A stretch of 64,000 nucleotides of DNA from Janthinobacterium sp. FW305-129 (GTDB lineage Bacteria; Pseudomonadota; Gammaproteobacteria; Burkholderiales; Burkholderiaceae_D), in NCBI RefSeq assembly GCF_020858115.1, contig NZ_JACYMM010000007.1, forward strand, positions 62,001-126,000, read 5' to 3'. The notes under the pieces were generated by a model. The model did not search any database, was not told the origin of the DNA, and worked only from the letters and a program-made list of their open reading frames with translations. A program made the translations under genes and the position numbers. Below, piece after piece: positions 1 through 8,457 of this stretch (the first letter of the stretch is position 1; each line of letters opens with the position of its first letter).

Positions 1-449
1 CACCGCGTCTGATCACCATCAAGATCAACCCGGAAAAAATCCGTGACGTGATCGGCAAGGGCGGCGCCGTGATCCGCGCGCTGACCGAAGAGACGGGCAC
101 CCAGATCGACATCAGCGACGAAGGCGTGGTCACCATCGCTTCCGTCGACGCTGCCGCCGGCCAGGAAGCCAAGCGCCGCATCGAAGAACTGACGGCATCC
201 GTCGAAGTGGGCAAGACCTACGAAGGCACCGTGCTGAAACTGCTGGACTTCGGCGCCATCGTGCAAGTCATGCCAGGCAAGGACGGCTTGCTGCACATCT
301 CGCAGATCGCCAACGAGCGCGTCAACGCCGTGGCCGACTACCTGAAAGAAGGCCAGCTGGTGCGCGTCAAGGTTCTGGAGACGGACGACCGCGGCCGCCT
401 GAAGCTGTCGATGAAAGCTGCCGAAGGCAACGAAGCGCCAGCCGCTTAA
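1..449 (+). CDS. pnp: Polynucleotide phosphorylase, C-terminal part (5' truncated by window edge)
   Basis: PNPase is a phosphorolytic 3'-5' exoribonuclease of RNA turnover and a degradosome component. Only the last 148 or so residues are in the window; the first complete codon is at position 3. The KH RNA-binding domain comes first, with its GxxG loop in IGKGGAVIR (starting at base 51). An S1 domain follows, beginning at [18 protein letters not shown], and then a short acidic/alanine tail. The end of the gene is intact and a hairpin terminator lies about 40 bases downstream. The two RNA-binding domains in this order at a C-terminus, together with the later tpiA-secG-nuo neighbourhood, make the call firm. 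Confidence 0.95.
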   Translation, partial: PRLITIKINPEKIRDVIGKGGAVIRALTEETGTQIDISDEGVVTIASVDAAAGQEAKRRIEELTASVEVGKTYEGTVLKLLDFGAIVQVMPGKDGLLHISQIANERVNAVADYLKEGQLVRVKVLETDDRGRLKLSMKAAEGNEAPAA

Positions 450-466
450 GTTCGTCTAAGTTAGCC

Positions 467-527
467 TGAGTGCGGCTTTCGCCGCATGCTCAAAAACCGC
501 CGGCGCGCAAGCCCTGGCGGTTTTTTT
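467..527 (+). terminator. Rho-independent terminator of pnp, with a second hairpin just before it
   Basis: Arms AAAAACCGCC (492-501) and GGCGGTTTTT (516 onward) enclose a 14-nt loop, and a run of seven T ends at 527. Immediately before it, TGAGTGCGGC (467-476) pairs loosely with GCCGCATGCTCA (481-492) around TTTC. The A-tract, stem and T-run layout can stop transcription on both strands. Confidence 0.85.
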
Positions 528-665
528 ATGCGCATCGTTTGCGCTGCATCGAAGCTGTGTGCCGACGCGTGCACCGGCCTTGATGCAGGTCGCATTGGCC
601 GGTTTTGCGCCTTGTAGATTCAAGGGGGGATCCACCCCTGAACGAGTCTTCCAAGGAGATGCAGC

Positions 666-1361
666 ATGCGCACATTCTGCGGGCTGGCCGCCGCCTTTCT
701 GTTTGCCGTCGCGCCCGGTGTCCGGGCACAGCTGGACAACGCACCCACGCCGGTGCCGCTGCCCATTCCCATCGCCGCCGCGTCCGCGTCCATGCCGGCG
801 CAAGACCTCGATGCCTTGCGCGCCGTGCATGCGCGCGAAATCAATGACCTCAGCACCTTCAGGACGGCGGGCTTGCCGCGGGATGCGATCGATGCCTACC
901 TCGAGAGCGGACCAGGGCGGCAATTCCTGCGCGAACTGCGCGCCGCCGATCCTGCCGCGTCGGCCGACACCATCTATGCGCGGGCCGTAGAACAGCTTGC
1001 TTCCGGCAGCACCGTGCCGGACTTGCAAGCCATGTCGGCCGCCTTGGTAAAAATCGTGCCGCATGGCCAGAATGTGTCGCCGTATTCGCCGTATTTCACC
1101 ACCAGCGCGCAATTGCAGCAGGCCTCGGGCCAGTGCGCCACCCTGGCCGACTGTTTCGGCTTGCCCTTGAAGAGCGAGGCGCCGCTGTATGATGTGTATC
1201 AAATCATGCCCAAGGGTACCGTCAACGTGTTCGTCAGCCAGGTGGCGCCCACGCAGGAACTGGGCGGGCTGGTGCGGCGCAAGGGTGGGGCGCAGCAGTA
1301 TTTATTGCCCAACCGTAGTCTGTGGTCGGCACCCGTGCTGATCGGCACGATCAAGAATTGA
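666..1361 (+). CDS. Secreted hypothetical protein with a toxin-like C-terminus
   Basis: The protein has 231 aa. A Sec signal peptide is visible (MRTFCGLAAAFLFAVAPGVRAQ), and AAGGAG sits just upstream of this ATG. The middle is alpha-helical looking and unrecognised. The last 60 residues (YDVYQIMPKGTVNVFVSQV, then AP, GG and GGAQQYLLPN) recall by eye the ends of NAD-glycohydrolase (TNT-type) and other polymorphic toxin domains, where a Y-x-VY-x(n)-P-x-V-x(n)-VAP-x(n)-GG-x(n)-QY spacing recurs. This is a weak resemblance, not a family assignment. The stop codon is 6 nt before the next gene, a small cytosolic protein, so the two are probably co-transcribed and may work together. Confidence 0.7.
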   Translation: MRTFCGLAAAFLFAVAPGVRAQLDNAPTPVPLPIPIAAASASMPAQDLDALRAVHAREINDLSTFRTAGLPRDAIDAYLESGPGRQFLRELRAADPAASADTIYARAVEQLASGSTVPDLQAMSAALVKIVPHGQNVSPYSPYFTTSAQLQQASGQCATLADCFGLPLKSEAPLYDVYQIMPKGTVNVFVSQVAPTQELGGLVRRKGGAQQYLLPNRSLWSAPVLIGTIKN

Positions 1362-1367
1362 GGAGAC

Positions 1368-1667
1368 ATGATGGATCAACAGCGCTTGCAAGCCAGCGCC
1401 GCCGAACTGGGGCAATTGCTGGCGCGCCTGGCGCCCGCCGATGGGGAAGTGGCCGACCTGCGCAGCGCGCTCGAGCCGCTGCTGGCGTTGGCGGGCAGCG
1501 GCGCCTTGACCGCGCCCCTGCCGTGGGGCGATATCCCGGGCGGGCGCTATTTTACGGAAGGCGGCTTGCGCCGGTATCCCGAGCTGGAGCAGGCGTTTGC
1601 CCGCTTCCGCATCGAAGCGACGGGCGGCGAATCGCCCGCCTTGCGCAAGCTGCGGGGCGAGATATAG
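1368..1667 (+). CDS. Small cytosolic hypothetical protein, possible partner or immunity protein of the preceding gene
   Basis: The protein has 99 aa with no signal peptide or membrane segment. It starts at ATG 1368 (ATG 1371 is equally possible) after the Shine-Dalgarno GAGGAGAC. The N-terminal half is helical and leucine-rich. The second half has an ordered motif region, PLPWGDIPGGRYFTEGGL, followed by YPELEQAFARFRIEATGG. I do not recognise a named family. The 6-nt gap to the upstream secreted protein and the size of about 100 aa are what one expects of a toxin's cognate immunity protein, but nothing in the sequence proves it. Confidence 0.65.
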   Translation: MMDQQRLQASAAELGQLLARLAPADGEVADLRSALEPLLALAGSGALTAPLPWGDIPGGRYFTEGGLRRYPELEQAFARFRIEATGGESPALRKLRGEI

Positions 1668-1811
1668 TGAATATATCGTCAACATGAAGTTAATATAAGG
1701 TATCAATTGTTGTTTATGGGTAATTGAGAGTCGGTATTGCTTGACGACAAAATCTTATTCCCCGACCATGGCGCATCCCTCCCGATTTCCTCTTTTTTTA
1801 TTGGATGCACC

Positions 1812-3770
1812 ATGTTGTCCTCCCTTAAGGCGCGGCTGATCGCCATCGCCGTTTCCATCGTCGTGCTGGCCATGCTGGCCGTCGCCATCGCCAATTTCTT
1901 TACCACGCGCGCCAGCACCCTGGCCGCGCTCGACACGCAGATGCTGCAGTTGTCGCACAGCCATGCCACGGCCATTGCCGAATGGCTGCGTTCCAAGCAA
2001 GCCGTCGTAGGCTCGCTCAAGCAGGGCGCCACGGCGGCCGATCCGCTGCCGGCCCTGAAGGCGGCCGAGCAGGCGGGCACCTTCGACATGGCGTACATCG
2101 GCTTTGCCGACAAGCATGCCGTCTTCTCGCAGGAGCGCAAGCGCGCCGCCGACTACGATCCCACGGCGCGGCCCTGGTACAAGCTGGCGTCCGAGACGGG
2201 CGGCCCCATCATCACTGCGCCGTATATCGGCGCTAGCACGGGCAAGCTGGTGGTGACGTTTGCCGAGCCGCTGGGCGGCAAGGGCAGCGTGACGGGCGTG
2301 ATGGCGGCCGACGTGATGATGGATGCCGTGGTGCAAAACGTCGCGTCGATCAAGCCGACGCCGGCCAGCTACGGCTTTCTCGTCGATGGCGGCGGCAAGA
2401 TCATCGCCCACCCGGACGGCAAGCTGACCTTGAAGCCGCTGGCCGAGCTGGACCCGGGCCTGAGCGCGCAGGCGCTGGCCGATATTGAAAAGAGCGGCGA
2501 CGGCGCCGCCATCCGCCTGGACGGACGTGACGGTATCTTGCATGTAAGCAAAGTGCCGGGCAGCGACTGGCTGCTGGCCACCGTGCTGGATCGGGCGGAA
2601 GCCACGCAAGCCTTGAGTTCCATGCTGCGCGCCTCGGCCCTGACGGCCTTGCTGGTGCTGGCCCTGGCCGCCACGGTCTTGAGCGTACTGGTGGCGCGCG
2701 CCTTGCGCCGCCTGGGCCTGGTGCGCGATGCCATGGAAGCGATTGCCACGGGCGACGGCGACCTGACCAGCCGACTCGATGCGGATGGTTCGGACGAGCT
2801 GGCGCAGATCGCCAAGGCGTTCAATTTGTTCGTCGAAAAGATCGCTACCGTGCTGGTGCAGATCCGCAGCATCAGCACCCTGGTGCGCAGCGAATCGGCC
2901 GATATTGCCGCCGGCAATGCCGACCTGTCCTCGCGCACGGAAGCGCAGGCGGGCGCGCTGGAAGAAACGGCCAGTTCGATGGATGAGCTGACCTCGACGG
3001 TGAAGCAGAATGCGGAAAACGCGCATGCGGCCAACGAGCTGGCCGTGTCCGCCTCGGAAGTGGCGGCCAAGGGCGGCCGCGTGGTGCAGCAAGTGGTGGG
3101 CACCATGGCCGGCATCCAGGAAAGCTCGCGCAAGATCGTCGACATCATCGGCGTGATCGATGGCATCGCTTTCCAGACGAATATCCTGGCCCTGAACGCG
3201 GCTGTCGAGGCGGCGCGCGCGGGCGAGCAGGGCAGGGGCTTTGCCGTCGTGGCCTCCGAAGTGCGCAACCTGGCGCAACGCTCCGCTGGCGCAGCGAAGG
3301 AAATCAAGGAATTGATCGGCGATTCGGTGGAAAAAGTCGATGCGGGCGGCCGCCTCGTCGATGAAGCGGGCCAGACCATGGATCAGGTGGTGGCGTCGGT
3401 GCAGCAATTGACCACCATCATGAGCGAGATCACGGTGGCCAGCCGCGAACAGAGCGCCGGCATCGGCGAGATCAATACGGCCGTCACGCACATGGATACC
3501 ATGACGCAGCAGAACGCCGCCCTCGTCGAGCAGGCGGCCGCCGCCGCGGAGAGTCTGCAGGAGCAGGCCGTTGACCTGGCGCAAGCCGTCGGCATGTTCC
3601 GCCTCGGTGATGCGGGCCCTGCCGCGGCGTCCGCGCCCGTGACGCGCCTCAAGGCGAAGCCGGCTGCATCAGCGCCGCGCGCGCCGGCCCGCGCGCTGTC
3701 GCCAGCGCTATCGCCAGTCAAACCCGTCAAGGCGGCCAAGTCCGGCGCCGACGAGTGGGAAGAGTTTTAA
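1812..3770 (+). CDS. Methyl-accepting chemotaxis protein with dCache sensor domain
   Basis: This is a transmembrane chemoreceptor of 652 aa from ATG 1812; an in-frame TTG at 1737 would add 25 unlikely residues. Order: TM1 (residues 8-28), a periplasmic dCache/PDC domain with the ARPWYKLA signature typical of amino-acid or carboxylate sensors, TM2 (about 274-294), HAMP, and the cytoplasmic signalling hairpin. The hairpin tip is intact ([20 protein letters not shown], then [10 protein letters not shown]). After an Ala/Pro-rich linker the protein ends in DEWEEF, close to the NWETF pentapeptide that tethers CheR and CheB in high-abundance receptors. No other chemotaxis gene is nearby, so it is an orphan receptor feeding a system encoded elsewhere. 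The ligand cannot be read from the sequence. Confidence 0.93.
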   Translation: MLSSLKARLIAIAVSIVVLAMLAVAIANFFTTRASTLAALDTQMLQLSHSHATAIAEWLRSKQAVVGSLKQGATAADPLPALKAAEQAGTFDMAYIGFADKHAVFSQERKRAADYDPTARPWYKLASETGGPIITAPYIGASTGKLVVTFAEPLGGKGSVTGVMAADVMMDAVVQNVASIKPTPASYGFLVDGGGKIIAHPDGKLTLKPLAELDPGLSAQALADIEKSGDGAAIRLDGRDGILHVSKVPGSDWLLATVLDRAEATQALSSMLRASALTALLVLALAATVLSVLVARALRRLGLVRDAMEAIATGDGDLTSRLDADGSDELAQIAKAFNLFVEKIATVLVQIRSISTLVRSESADIAAGNADLSSRTEAQAGALEETASSMDELTSTVKQNAENAHAANELAVSASEVAAKGGRVVQQVVGTMAGIQESSRKIVDIIGVIDGIAFQTNILALNAAVEAARAGEQGRGFAVVASEVRNLAQRSAGAAKEIKELIGDSVEKVDAGGRLVDEAGQTMDQVVASVQQLTTIMSEITVASREQSAGIGEINTAVTHMDTMTQQNAALVEQAAAAAESLQEQAVDLAQAVGMFRLGDAGPAAASAPVTRLKAKPAASAPRAPARALSPALSPVKPVKAAKSGADEWEEF

Positions 3771-3863
3771 GCTGCACGCGTAGCGATCCGCACGTTCATC
3801 CGCGTTTTTGTCAGGCCAGCCTGCCAAAAGCGCAGTTCGTCGCAATCGGCGTGTCTGCCGGGG

Positions 3864-3892
3864 GCGGTATGGCTATAGTGACACCATACCGC
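3864..3892 (+). promoter_or_regulatory. Perfect inverted repeat around a -10-like hexamer, upstream of the small exported protein gene
   Basis: Arms GCGGTATGG (3864-3872) and CCATACCGC (3884-3892) are perfectly complementary around an 11-nt centre that contains TATAGT (3874-3879), a plausible -10 element 45 nt before the next start codon. No good -35 hexamer is seen. It could be a repressor operator or an RNA hairpin in the leader. Confidence 0.4.
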
Positions 3893-3924
3893 AAGCCCAC
3901 TGCCAGACACCCGAGGAGAACAAC

Positions 3925-4134
3925 ATGAACGTCGCTAAAAACATGGAAATCATTGCCGTTGCCGCCGCCATCCTGTTCGGCGCCAGCTGCTACGCCATCG
4001 CTCCGGCCGCCCCGGCCCTGCAAGTGGCCAGTTCCACGGCCACCGTGGCTGCGCCAGCAAACAAGGCTGCCATGCAAGTGGTGGTGGTCAAGGCCAAGCG
4101 CCTGACTGCCGCCGAAAAAGCCCGTTTCGCATAA
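3925..4134 (+). CDS. Small exported hypothetical protein
   Basis: The protein has 69 aa from ATG 3925, preceded by GAGGAGAACAAC, an excellent ribosome-binding site; upstream in-frame starts lack one. The N-terminus (MNVAKNMEIIAVAAAILFGA) is a signal peptide or a single membrane anchor with a following Ala-rich stretch. The mature part would be only about 40 residues, rich in Ala and Val, ending VVVVKAKRLTAAEKARFA. No family is recognised. It is transcribed alone, between an MCP gene and a DUF2807 gene, with the inverted repeat at 3864-3892 in its promoter region. Confidence 0.65.
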   Translation: MNVAKNMEIIAVAAAILFGASCYAIAPAAPALQVASSTATVAAPANKAAMQVVVVKAKRLTAAEKARFA

Positions 4135-4261
4135 GACACCCATCAAAACCTACTGCGCGTCGCGATTTGCGGCTTCCGATGCTCACTGTGCATTCGCACA
4201 GTTCCGCTTCTCGGCCACAACTCACTGCCGCTCGCTACGGTTTTGTCAGGCGTCAAAGTCA

Positions 4262-4290
4262 TTGCCAGTCATTTTCCGCGCTGCTAGAGT
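4262..4290 (+). promoter_or_regulatory. Candidate sigma70-type promoter for the DUF2807 gene
   Basis: TTGCCA (4262-4267) and TAGAGT (4285-4290) are separated by 17 nt. This would place a transcription start about 70 nt before ATG 4367. It is a match by eye to the -35/-10 consensus only. Confidence 0.35.
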
Positions 4291-4366
4291 GCAAGGCGCG
4301 ATGCAATGCCGGCCGCCCGACGCGGGCGCCGCAATACATAAAAACAAGATACCGAGGATGCACTAC

Positions 4367-5128
4367 ATGAAAAAGACACTGGAACTGGCGCTGTTGTTGC
4401 TGGTCACACTGGGGTTCGTGCGCGGCGCGGCCGCCGAGACCCGCTTGCTGGAAATGCGCAGCGTCGACGCCCGCGTGGTGAGGGTCAAGCTCGATGGCGT
4501 GATGGAAGTGCGCATTCGCCAGGGCAACGTGCCTTCGCTGAGCATCACGGCCGACAAGCGCTACATCGCCGATGTCAGCACGGCGCAAAGCGGCGACACC
4601 CTGCACATCGAGACGGAAGTGCGCGGCTTCAAGATCGGCCCTTCGTCGATCCGCGCCGACCTGGTCTTGCCGAACTTGCGCGAACTGAGTTCGGAAGGCT
4701 TCGGCAGCACGGACATCACGGGCTTCAAGGGCGAGGAACTGACCCTGTCGCTGGAGGGGGCAGGCAGCATCAAGCTGGTGGGCGACTACCGCAAGCTCAA
4801 TGCCAGCCTGGGCGGCGTGGGCAGCATGCAGATATGGATCGGCAACAATGAGCGGGCCGAGCTGGACTTGCAGGGCGCCGGCTCGGTGGTGCTGGGCGGA
4901 CGCGGACGCATGCTGAAAGCCAGCCTGGGCGGCCTGGGCAGCCTGAATGCGCAGCAGTTCGAAGCGGATGCCGTCAACCTGGAATTGAGCGGCCTGGGCA
5001 ACGCCACGGTGAATGCCCATACGAATGCCAAGCTGAACCTGAGCGGACTCGGTTCGGTGGTGGTGTACGGCAAGCCGGCCAACCGCGACGTCAGCGTCGA
5101 GGGCCTGGGCAAGGTGAGCTGGAAGTAA
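4367..5128 (+). CDS. DUF2807 (GIN-domain) exported protein
   Basis: The protein has 253 aa with a signal peptide (MKKTLELALLLLVTLGFVRG ending AAA-E). ATG 4367 is chosen because GAGG lies 9 nt upstream; ATG 4358 is too close to it. The mature protein is a chain of short beta strands with repeated glycine turns: FGSTDITG, GAGSIKL, GVGSMQI, GAGSVVL, GLGSLNA, GLGNATV and GLGSVVV. That is the right-handed beta-helix-like pattern of the DUF2807 / head-GIN family, found in periplasmic or surface proteins sometimes labelled auto-transporter adhesin heads. No autotransporter barrel is present. The true function is unknown. Confidence 0.8.
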   Translation: MKKTLELALLLLVTLGFVRGAAAETRLLEMRSVDARVVRVKLDGVMEVRIRQGNVPSLSITADKRYIADVSTAQSGDTLHIETEVRGFKIGPSSIRADLVLPNLRELSSEGFGSTDITGFKGEELTLSLEGAGSIKLVGDYRKLNASLGGVGSMQIWIGNNERAELDLQGAGSVVLGGRGRMLKASLGGLGSLNAQQFEADAVNLELSGLGNATVNAHTNAKLNLSGLGSVVVYGKPANRDVSVEGLGKVSWK

Positions 5129-5197
5129 GCAAGCGCAGCCAGGCCTAGCTGTCCTTGGACTGGATAAGAAAAAGCAGTGAGACCACATCCCATTCCG

Positions 5198-5806
5198 ATG
5201 AAAAAACTGATCATTACATTACTCATGCTGTTGACGATACAGCTGCCCGCGCGGGCCGGCTTCGTCGAAGGCGCCAGCGCCTACAACAACAAGAATTACG
5301 CGCTGGCTTACAAGGAAATATTGCCCCTTGCTAAGACCGGCAACGCCGATGCCCAGCATTTGCTGGGCTTGATGTATTACATGGGGCGTGGCTTGCCGCA
5401 GGATTACAAGCAAGCGATGTTCTGGCACCGCAAGGCGGCCGAGCAGGGCAAGGCCGACGCCCAGTACGTGGTGGGCGCCATGTATTACACGGGCAACGCC
5501 GTGCTGCAAGACCACAAGCAGGCCGTCAGCTGGTTCCGCAAGGCGGCCGAGCAGAATCATGCCGAGGCGCAACAGGTGCTGGGCCTGATGTACCGCTACC
5601 ACATGGGCGGCGTGCAGCAGGATAACGTCATCGCCTACATGCTGTGGAACCTGGCGGCCGCGAATGGCAACGCGAATGCGGCCGACCAGCGCGCCGCCGT
5701 CGTGCGCAAGATGACGCATGAGCAAGTCGAGGAAGGGCAGGCCCTGTCGGCGAAATGGAAGCCGGGCACGCCCTTGCCGCGCCAGTCGAAGACGGGCGCC
5801 GGTTAA
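5198..5806 (+). CDS. Exported Sel1-repeat (TPR-like) protein
   Basis: The protein has 202 aa from ATG 5198, with signal peptide MKKLIITLLMLLTIQLPARA; an in-frame GTG at 5177 would spoil the signal. Three Sel1-like repeats follow, recognisable from ADAQHLLGLMYYMGRGLPQD, ADAQYVVGAMYYTGNAVLQD and AEAQQVLGLMYRYHMGGVQQD, with intervening W-x-RKAAEQ helices. Sel1 repeats make alpha/alpha solenoids used for protein-protein contact. The C-terminus is a charged tail. There is no enzymatic motif. It is probably a periplasmic scaffold, but the partner is not evident. Confidence 0.85.
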   Translation: MKKLIITLLMLLTIQLPARAGFVEGASAYNNKNYALAYKEILPLAKTGNADAQHLLGLMYYMGRGLPQDYKQAMFWHRKAAEQGKADAQYVVGAMYYTGNAVLQDHKQAVSWFRKAAEQNHAEAQQVLGLMYRYHMGGVQQDNVIAYMLWNLAAANGNANAADQRAAVVRKMTHEQVEEGQALSAKWKPGTPLPRQSKTGAG

Positions 5807-5876
5807 GAGGGGCGGTGGTCTGCAGGGGAGGGCGGCTTGGCGTACAATCGCCGTTTTCCCTTGAAAGAGTCCCGCC

Positions 5877-6857
5877 ATGCGTGCAGTTGCCATCAGCCAG
5901 CCAGGTCCCGCCGACGTTTTGCAGATCGCCGAACGTCCCATGCCGCAATTTAAAGCGGGCGAACTGCTGATCAAGGTGCACGCGGCCGGCATCAACCGTC
6001 CCGACGTGCTGCAGCGCCTGGGCAAATATGCGCCGCCCGCCGGCGCCTCGGACTTGCCTGGCCTGGAAGTGGCGGGCGAAGTCGTCGATGGCGACTTCAG
6101 CAACACGACATTCAAGAAGGGCGACCTGGTCTGCGCGCTGGTGCAGGGCGGCGGCTATGCCGAATACTGCGCGGCCCCGAGCGGCCAATGCCTGCCCTTG
6201 CCGGCAGGCTTGACGGCGCTGGAAGGCGCATCCCTGCCCGAGAACTTCTTTACCGTCTGGAGCAATGTCTTCGACCGCTGCGCGCTGGCCGATGGCGAAA
6301 CGTTATTGGTGCAGGGCGGCACGTCCGGCATCGGCGTGGCGGCCATTCAACTGGCGGCCGCGCTCGGCCACCGCGTGTTCGCCACGGCGGGCAGCGACGA
6401 GAAGGCGCGCGCCTGCGAGGCGCTGGGCGCCGAACGGGGCATCAATTACCGCACGGAAGATTTCGTGGCCGTCGTCAAGGAATTGACCGCCGGCAAAGGC
6501 GTCGACGTCATCCTCGACATGGTGGGCGGCGACTACCTGCCGCGCGAGATTGCCTGCCTGGCCGACGATGGCCGCATCGGCCTGATCGCCGTGCAGGGCG
6601 GCACCAGGGCGGAGCTGGACCTGGGTGCCTTGCTGCGCCGCCGCCTGACGGTGACAGGTTCCACCTTGCGTCCCCGTTCCGTCGCCTTCAAGGCGGCCAT
6701 CGCGCACCACCTGCGCACGACCGTCTGGCCGCTGATCGAGGCGGGCAAGATCAAGCCCGTGATCCATCAAACTTTCCCGCTGGAAAAAGCCAACGAGGCG
6801 CATGCCTTAATGGAAGCGAGCACGCACGTGGGCAAGATCATGTTGCAAGTTGCCTGA
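5877..6857 (+). CDS. NAD(P)H:quinone oxidoreductase, zinc-independent MDR family (PIG3/QorA type)
   Basis: The protein has 326 aa. It is a medium-chain dehydrogenase/reductase: a GroES-like N-terminal domain (GLEVAGEVVDGD and GDLVCALVQGGGYAEYC) and a Rossmann domain with the NADPH-binding signature VQGGTSGIGVAAIQLAAALG near residue 145. The cysteine/histidine zinc ligands of alcohol dehydrogenases are absent, as in quinone reductases. The expected reaction is NADPH-dependent reduction of quinones or reactive enals. It lies 74 nt before tpiA, an arrangement I know from related Burkholderiales between pnp and tpiA, so its position is ancestral. Confidence 0.88.
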   Translation: MRAVAISQPGPADVLQIAERPMPQFKAGELLIKVHAAGINRPDVLQRLGKYAPPAGASDLPGLEVAGEVVDGDFSNTTFKKGDLVCALVQGGGYAEYCAAPSGQCLPLPAGLTALEGASLPENFFTVWSNVFDRCALADGETLLVQGGTSGIGVAAIQLAAALGHRVFATAGSDEKARACEALGAERGINYRTEDFVAVVKELTAGKGVDVILDMVGGDYLPREIACLADDGRIGLIAVQGGTRAELDLGALLRRRLTVTGSTLRPRSVAFKAAIAHHLRTTVWPLIEAGKIKPVIHQTFPLEKANEAHALMEASTHVGKIMLQVA

Positions 6858-6930
6858 AACGGGGCACTGCCTGTTTGACCGGCATCGGTGCCGGAGTTAG
6901 AATGACGGGTTATTAAGAATTTAGGCTACT

Positions 6931-7680
6931 ATGCGTCGCAAACTCGTCGTCGGAAATTGGAAAATGAACGGCAGTCGCACCTCGAACGCGGTGTTATTGT
7001 CTGAAATAGTTGCTGGCTTGACCGCCTCTGGCGCCGCCAGCGCCGTCTGCGTGCCCGCGCCGTATCTGGCGCAGTGCCAGGCGCAATTGGCAGGCACGGT
7101 CCTTGGCTGGGGTGCGCAGGATGTCTCCGCGCATGCCAGCGGCGCCTACACGGGCGAAATCTCGGTCGCCATGCTGCAGGATTTTGGCTGCAGCTATGTG
7201 GTGATCGGGCATTCCGAGCGCCGCGCCTACCATGGCGAGAGCGATGCGCAGGTGGCGGCCAAGACGGTTGCCGCGCTGGCGGCAGGCATCACGCCTATCG
7301 TCTGCATCGGCGAGACGCTGGCGCAGCGCGAAGCGGGCCAGACCAATGCCGTGGTAGAGCAGCAGCTGGGCGCCGTGCTGGCGGCCATTTCCGCCGGCGA
7401 CGTGGCGAAACTGGTGCTGGCCTACGAGCCGGTCTGGGCCATCGGCACGGGCAAGACGGCCACGCCGCAAATGGCGCAGGACGTGCATCAGGTATTGCGT
7501 GCCCAGCTGGCAGAAAAGAATGCGGTAGCGGCCGCCGGCGTGCAGATCCTGTACGGCGGCAGCATGAAGCCGGAGAACGCAAAAGAATTGATGGCGATGC
7601 CGGATATCGATGGCGGTCTGATCGGTGGAGCAGCATTGAAGGCGGTGGATTTCCTGGCGATTATTCACGCCGCTGATTGA
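6931..7680 (+). CDS. tpiA: Triose-phosphate isomerase
   Basis: The protein has 249 aa, the normal length. It interconverts dihydroxyacetone phosphate and glyceraldehyde 3-phosphate in glycolysis and gluconeogenesis. Family landmarks are all present: the N-terminal GNWKMNG with the active-site Lys, VIGHSERR with the electrophilic His, the catalytic-Glu motif [15 protein letters not shown] that opens the flexible phosphate loop, and [10 protein letters not shown] plus GLIGGAALK binding phosphate. The next gene, secG, starts 28 nt downstream and is probably co-transcribed. Confidence 0.97.
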   Translation: MRRKLVVGNWKMNGSRTSNAVLLSEIVAGLTASGAASAVCVPAPYLAQCQAQLAGTVLGWGAQDVSAHASGAYTGEISVAMLQDFGCSYVVIGHSERRAYHGESDAQVAAKTVAALAAGITPIVCIGETLAQREAGQTNAVVEQQLGAVLAAISAGDVAKLVLAYEPVWAIGTGKTATPQMAQDVHQVLRAQLAEKNAVAAAGVQILYGGSMKPENAKELMAMPDIDGGLIGGAALKAVDFLAIIHAAD

Positions 7681-7708
7681 ATTACTTTAAACTAAGAATG
7701 GAATTGCA

Positions 7709-8110
7709 ATGAACATGATGTTCAATCTGGTAGTGGTAGTACAGGTTATTTCGGCATTGTCGATTATCGCGCTGGTGTTGCTGCAGCACGGCAAGGGCGC
7801 CGACATGGGCGCCGCGTTTGGTTCGGGCGCCTCGGGCAGCCTGTTCGGTGCGACGGGTTCGTCGAACTTCATGTCGAAATCGACGGGCGTTGCCGCCGCG
7901 ATCTTTTTTGGCGCCACGCTGGCCCTGTCGCTGATGGCTAATCAGCGCGCCACCACGGTGGGCGGCGGCGTGATGGACAAGGTTGTCAAGCCAGTGCCGG
8001 TCACCGGCGCGGGCGCGATCCCGACGACGGTGCCTGCGGCACCGGCCGCCAGCGCTCCCGCAGCAGCGGCACCGGTTGCCAGTACCCCGGCAGGCGCGAT
8101 TCCCAAGTAA
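7709..8110 (+). CDS. secG: Protein-export membrane protein SecG
   Basis: The protein has 133 aa. It is an auxiliary subunit of the SecYEG translocon. Two membrane segments are visible (VVVVQVISALSIIALVLLQH, and AAIFFGATLALSLMA after the cytoplasmic loop). The family signature in the loop is intact: LLQHGKGADMGAAFGSGASG followed by SLFGATGSSNF. The C-terminal 45 residues are an Ala/Pro-rich tail, longer than in E. coli SecG (110 aa) but common in betaproteobacteria. It sits between tpiA and tRNA-Leu. Confidence 0.95.
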   Translation: MNMMFNLVVVVQVISALSIIALVLLQHGKGADMGAAFGSGASGSLFGATGSSNFMSKSTGVAAAIFFGATLALSLMANQRATTVGGGVMDKVVKPVPVTGAGAIPTTVPAAPAASAPAAAAPVASTPAGAIPK

Positions 8111-8270
8111 TTCAGTGTCACCGAGTAGTATCTCGATACCTCATCGAGAGTAATTCTCATTACGGGCGGATTATTGCTCAATGTTTTAGCAGTGCGGCAG
8201 GAAAAAATCGTGACGCGCTGGAAGATGTAAAAATTTATCGTTTTTATCTGTGTTTTGATGCATTTGTGCA

Positions 8271-8299
8271 TTAACTTTAGCGGCAAAGCAGAGTAGAAT
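8271..8299 (+). promoter_or_regulatory. Candidate promoter of tRNA-Leu
   Basis: TTAACT (8271-8276) and TAGAAT (8294-8299) are 17 nt apart. They are followed by a GC-rich discriminator and the mature tRNA 5' end 12 nt after the -10, the usual geometry of a stable-RNA promoter. The match is by eye. Confidence 0.5.
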
Positions 8300-8311
8300 A
8301 CGGGCCTTACC

Positions 8312-8396
8312 GCCGACGTGGTGAAATTGGTAGACACGCTATCTTGAGGGGGTAGTGGCGCAAGCTGTACGAGTTCGAGTCTCGTCGTCGGCACCA
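8312..8396 (+). tRNA. tRNA-Leu (anticodon GAG)
   Basis: The molecule is 85 nt including an encoded CCA. Acceptor strands GCCGACG (8312-8318) and CGTCGGC (8386-8392) pair perfectly; A8393 is the discriminator. The anticodon stem is CTATC/GGTAG around loop TTGAGGG, giving anticodon GAG at 8346-8348 for CUC/CUU. A long variable arm and the T-arm GAGTTCGAGTCTC mark a class II leucine tRNA. It stands between secG and nuoA, as in other Burkholderiales. Confidence 0.97.
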
Positions 8397-8404
8397 GAAA
8401 TCAG

Positions 8405-8457
8405 AAGCCAGCAACGGCGCACGAGCCATGGCTCGTACAAAGTTGCTGGCTTTTTTT
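8405..8457 (+). terminator. Rho-independent terminator behind tRNA-Leu
   Basis: Arms AAGCCAGCAAC (8405-8415) and GTTGCTGGCTT (from 8442) are perfectly complementary, and seven T (8451-8457) follow. The loop itself holds a second palindrome, ACGAGCCATGGCTCGT (8421-8436). The terminator lies 9 nt after the tRNA and 117 nt before nuoA. Confidence 0.9.

Noticed and set aside
1755..3584. 609-codon open frame antisense to the chemoreceptor gene
   Set aside because: It is a by-product of high GC content; the protein is full of Arg/His/Gln repeats without any family pattern, while the plus strand encodes a complete MCP. The same applies to long antisense frames at 12991-15348, 18040-20073, 20199-21803, 21607-23076, 53550-55424, 57365-59872 and 61636-63678.
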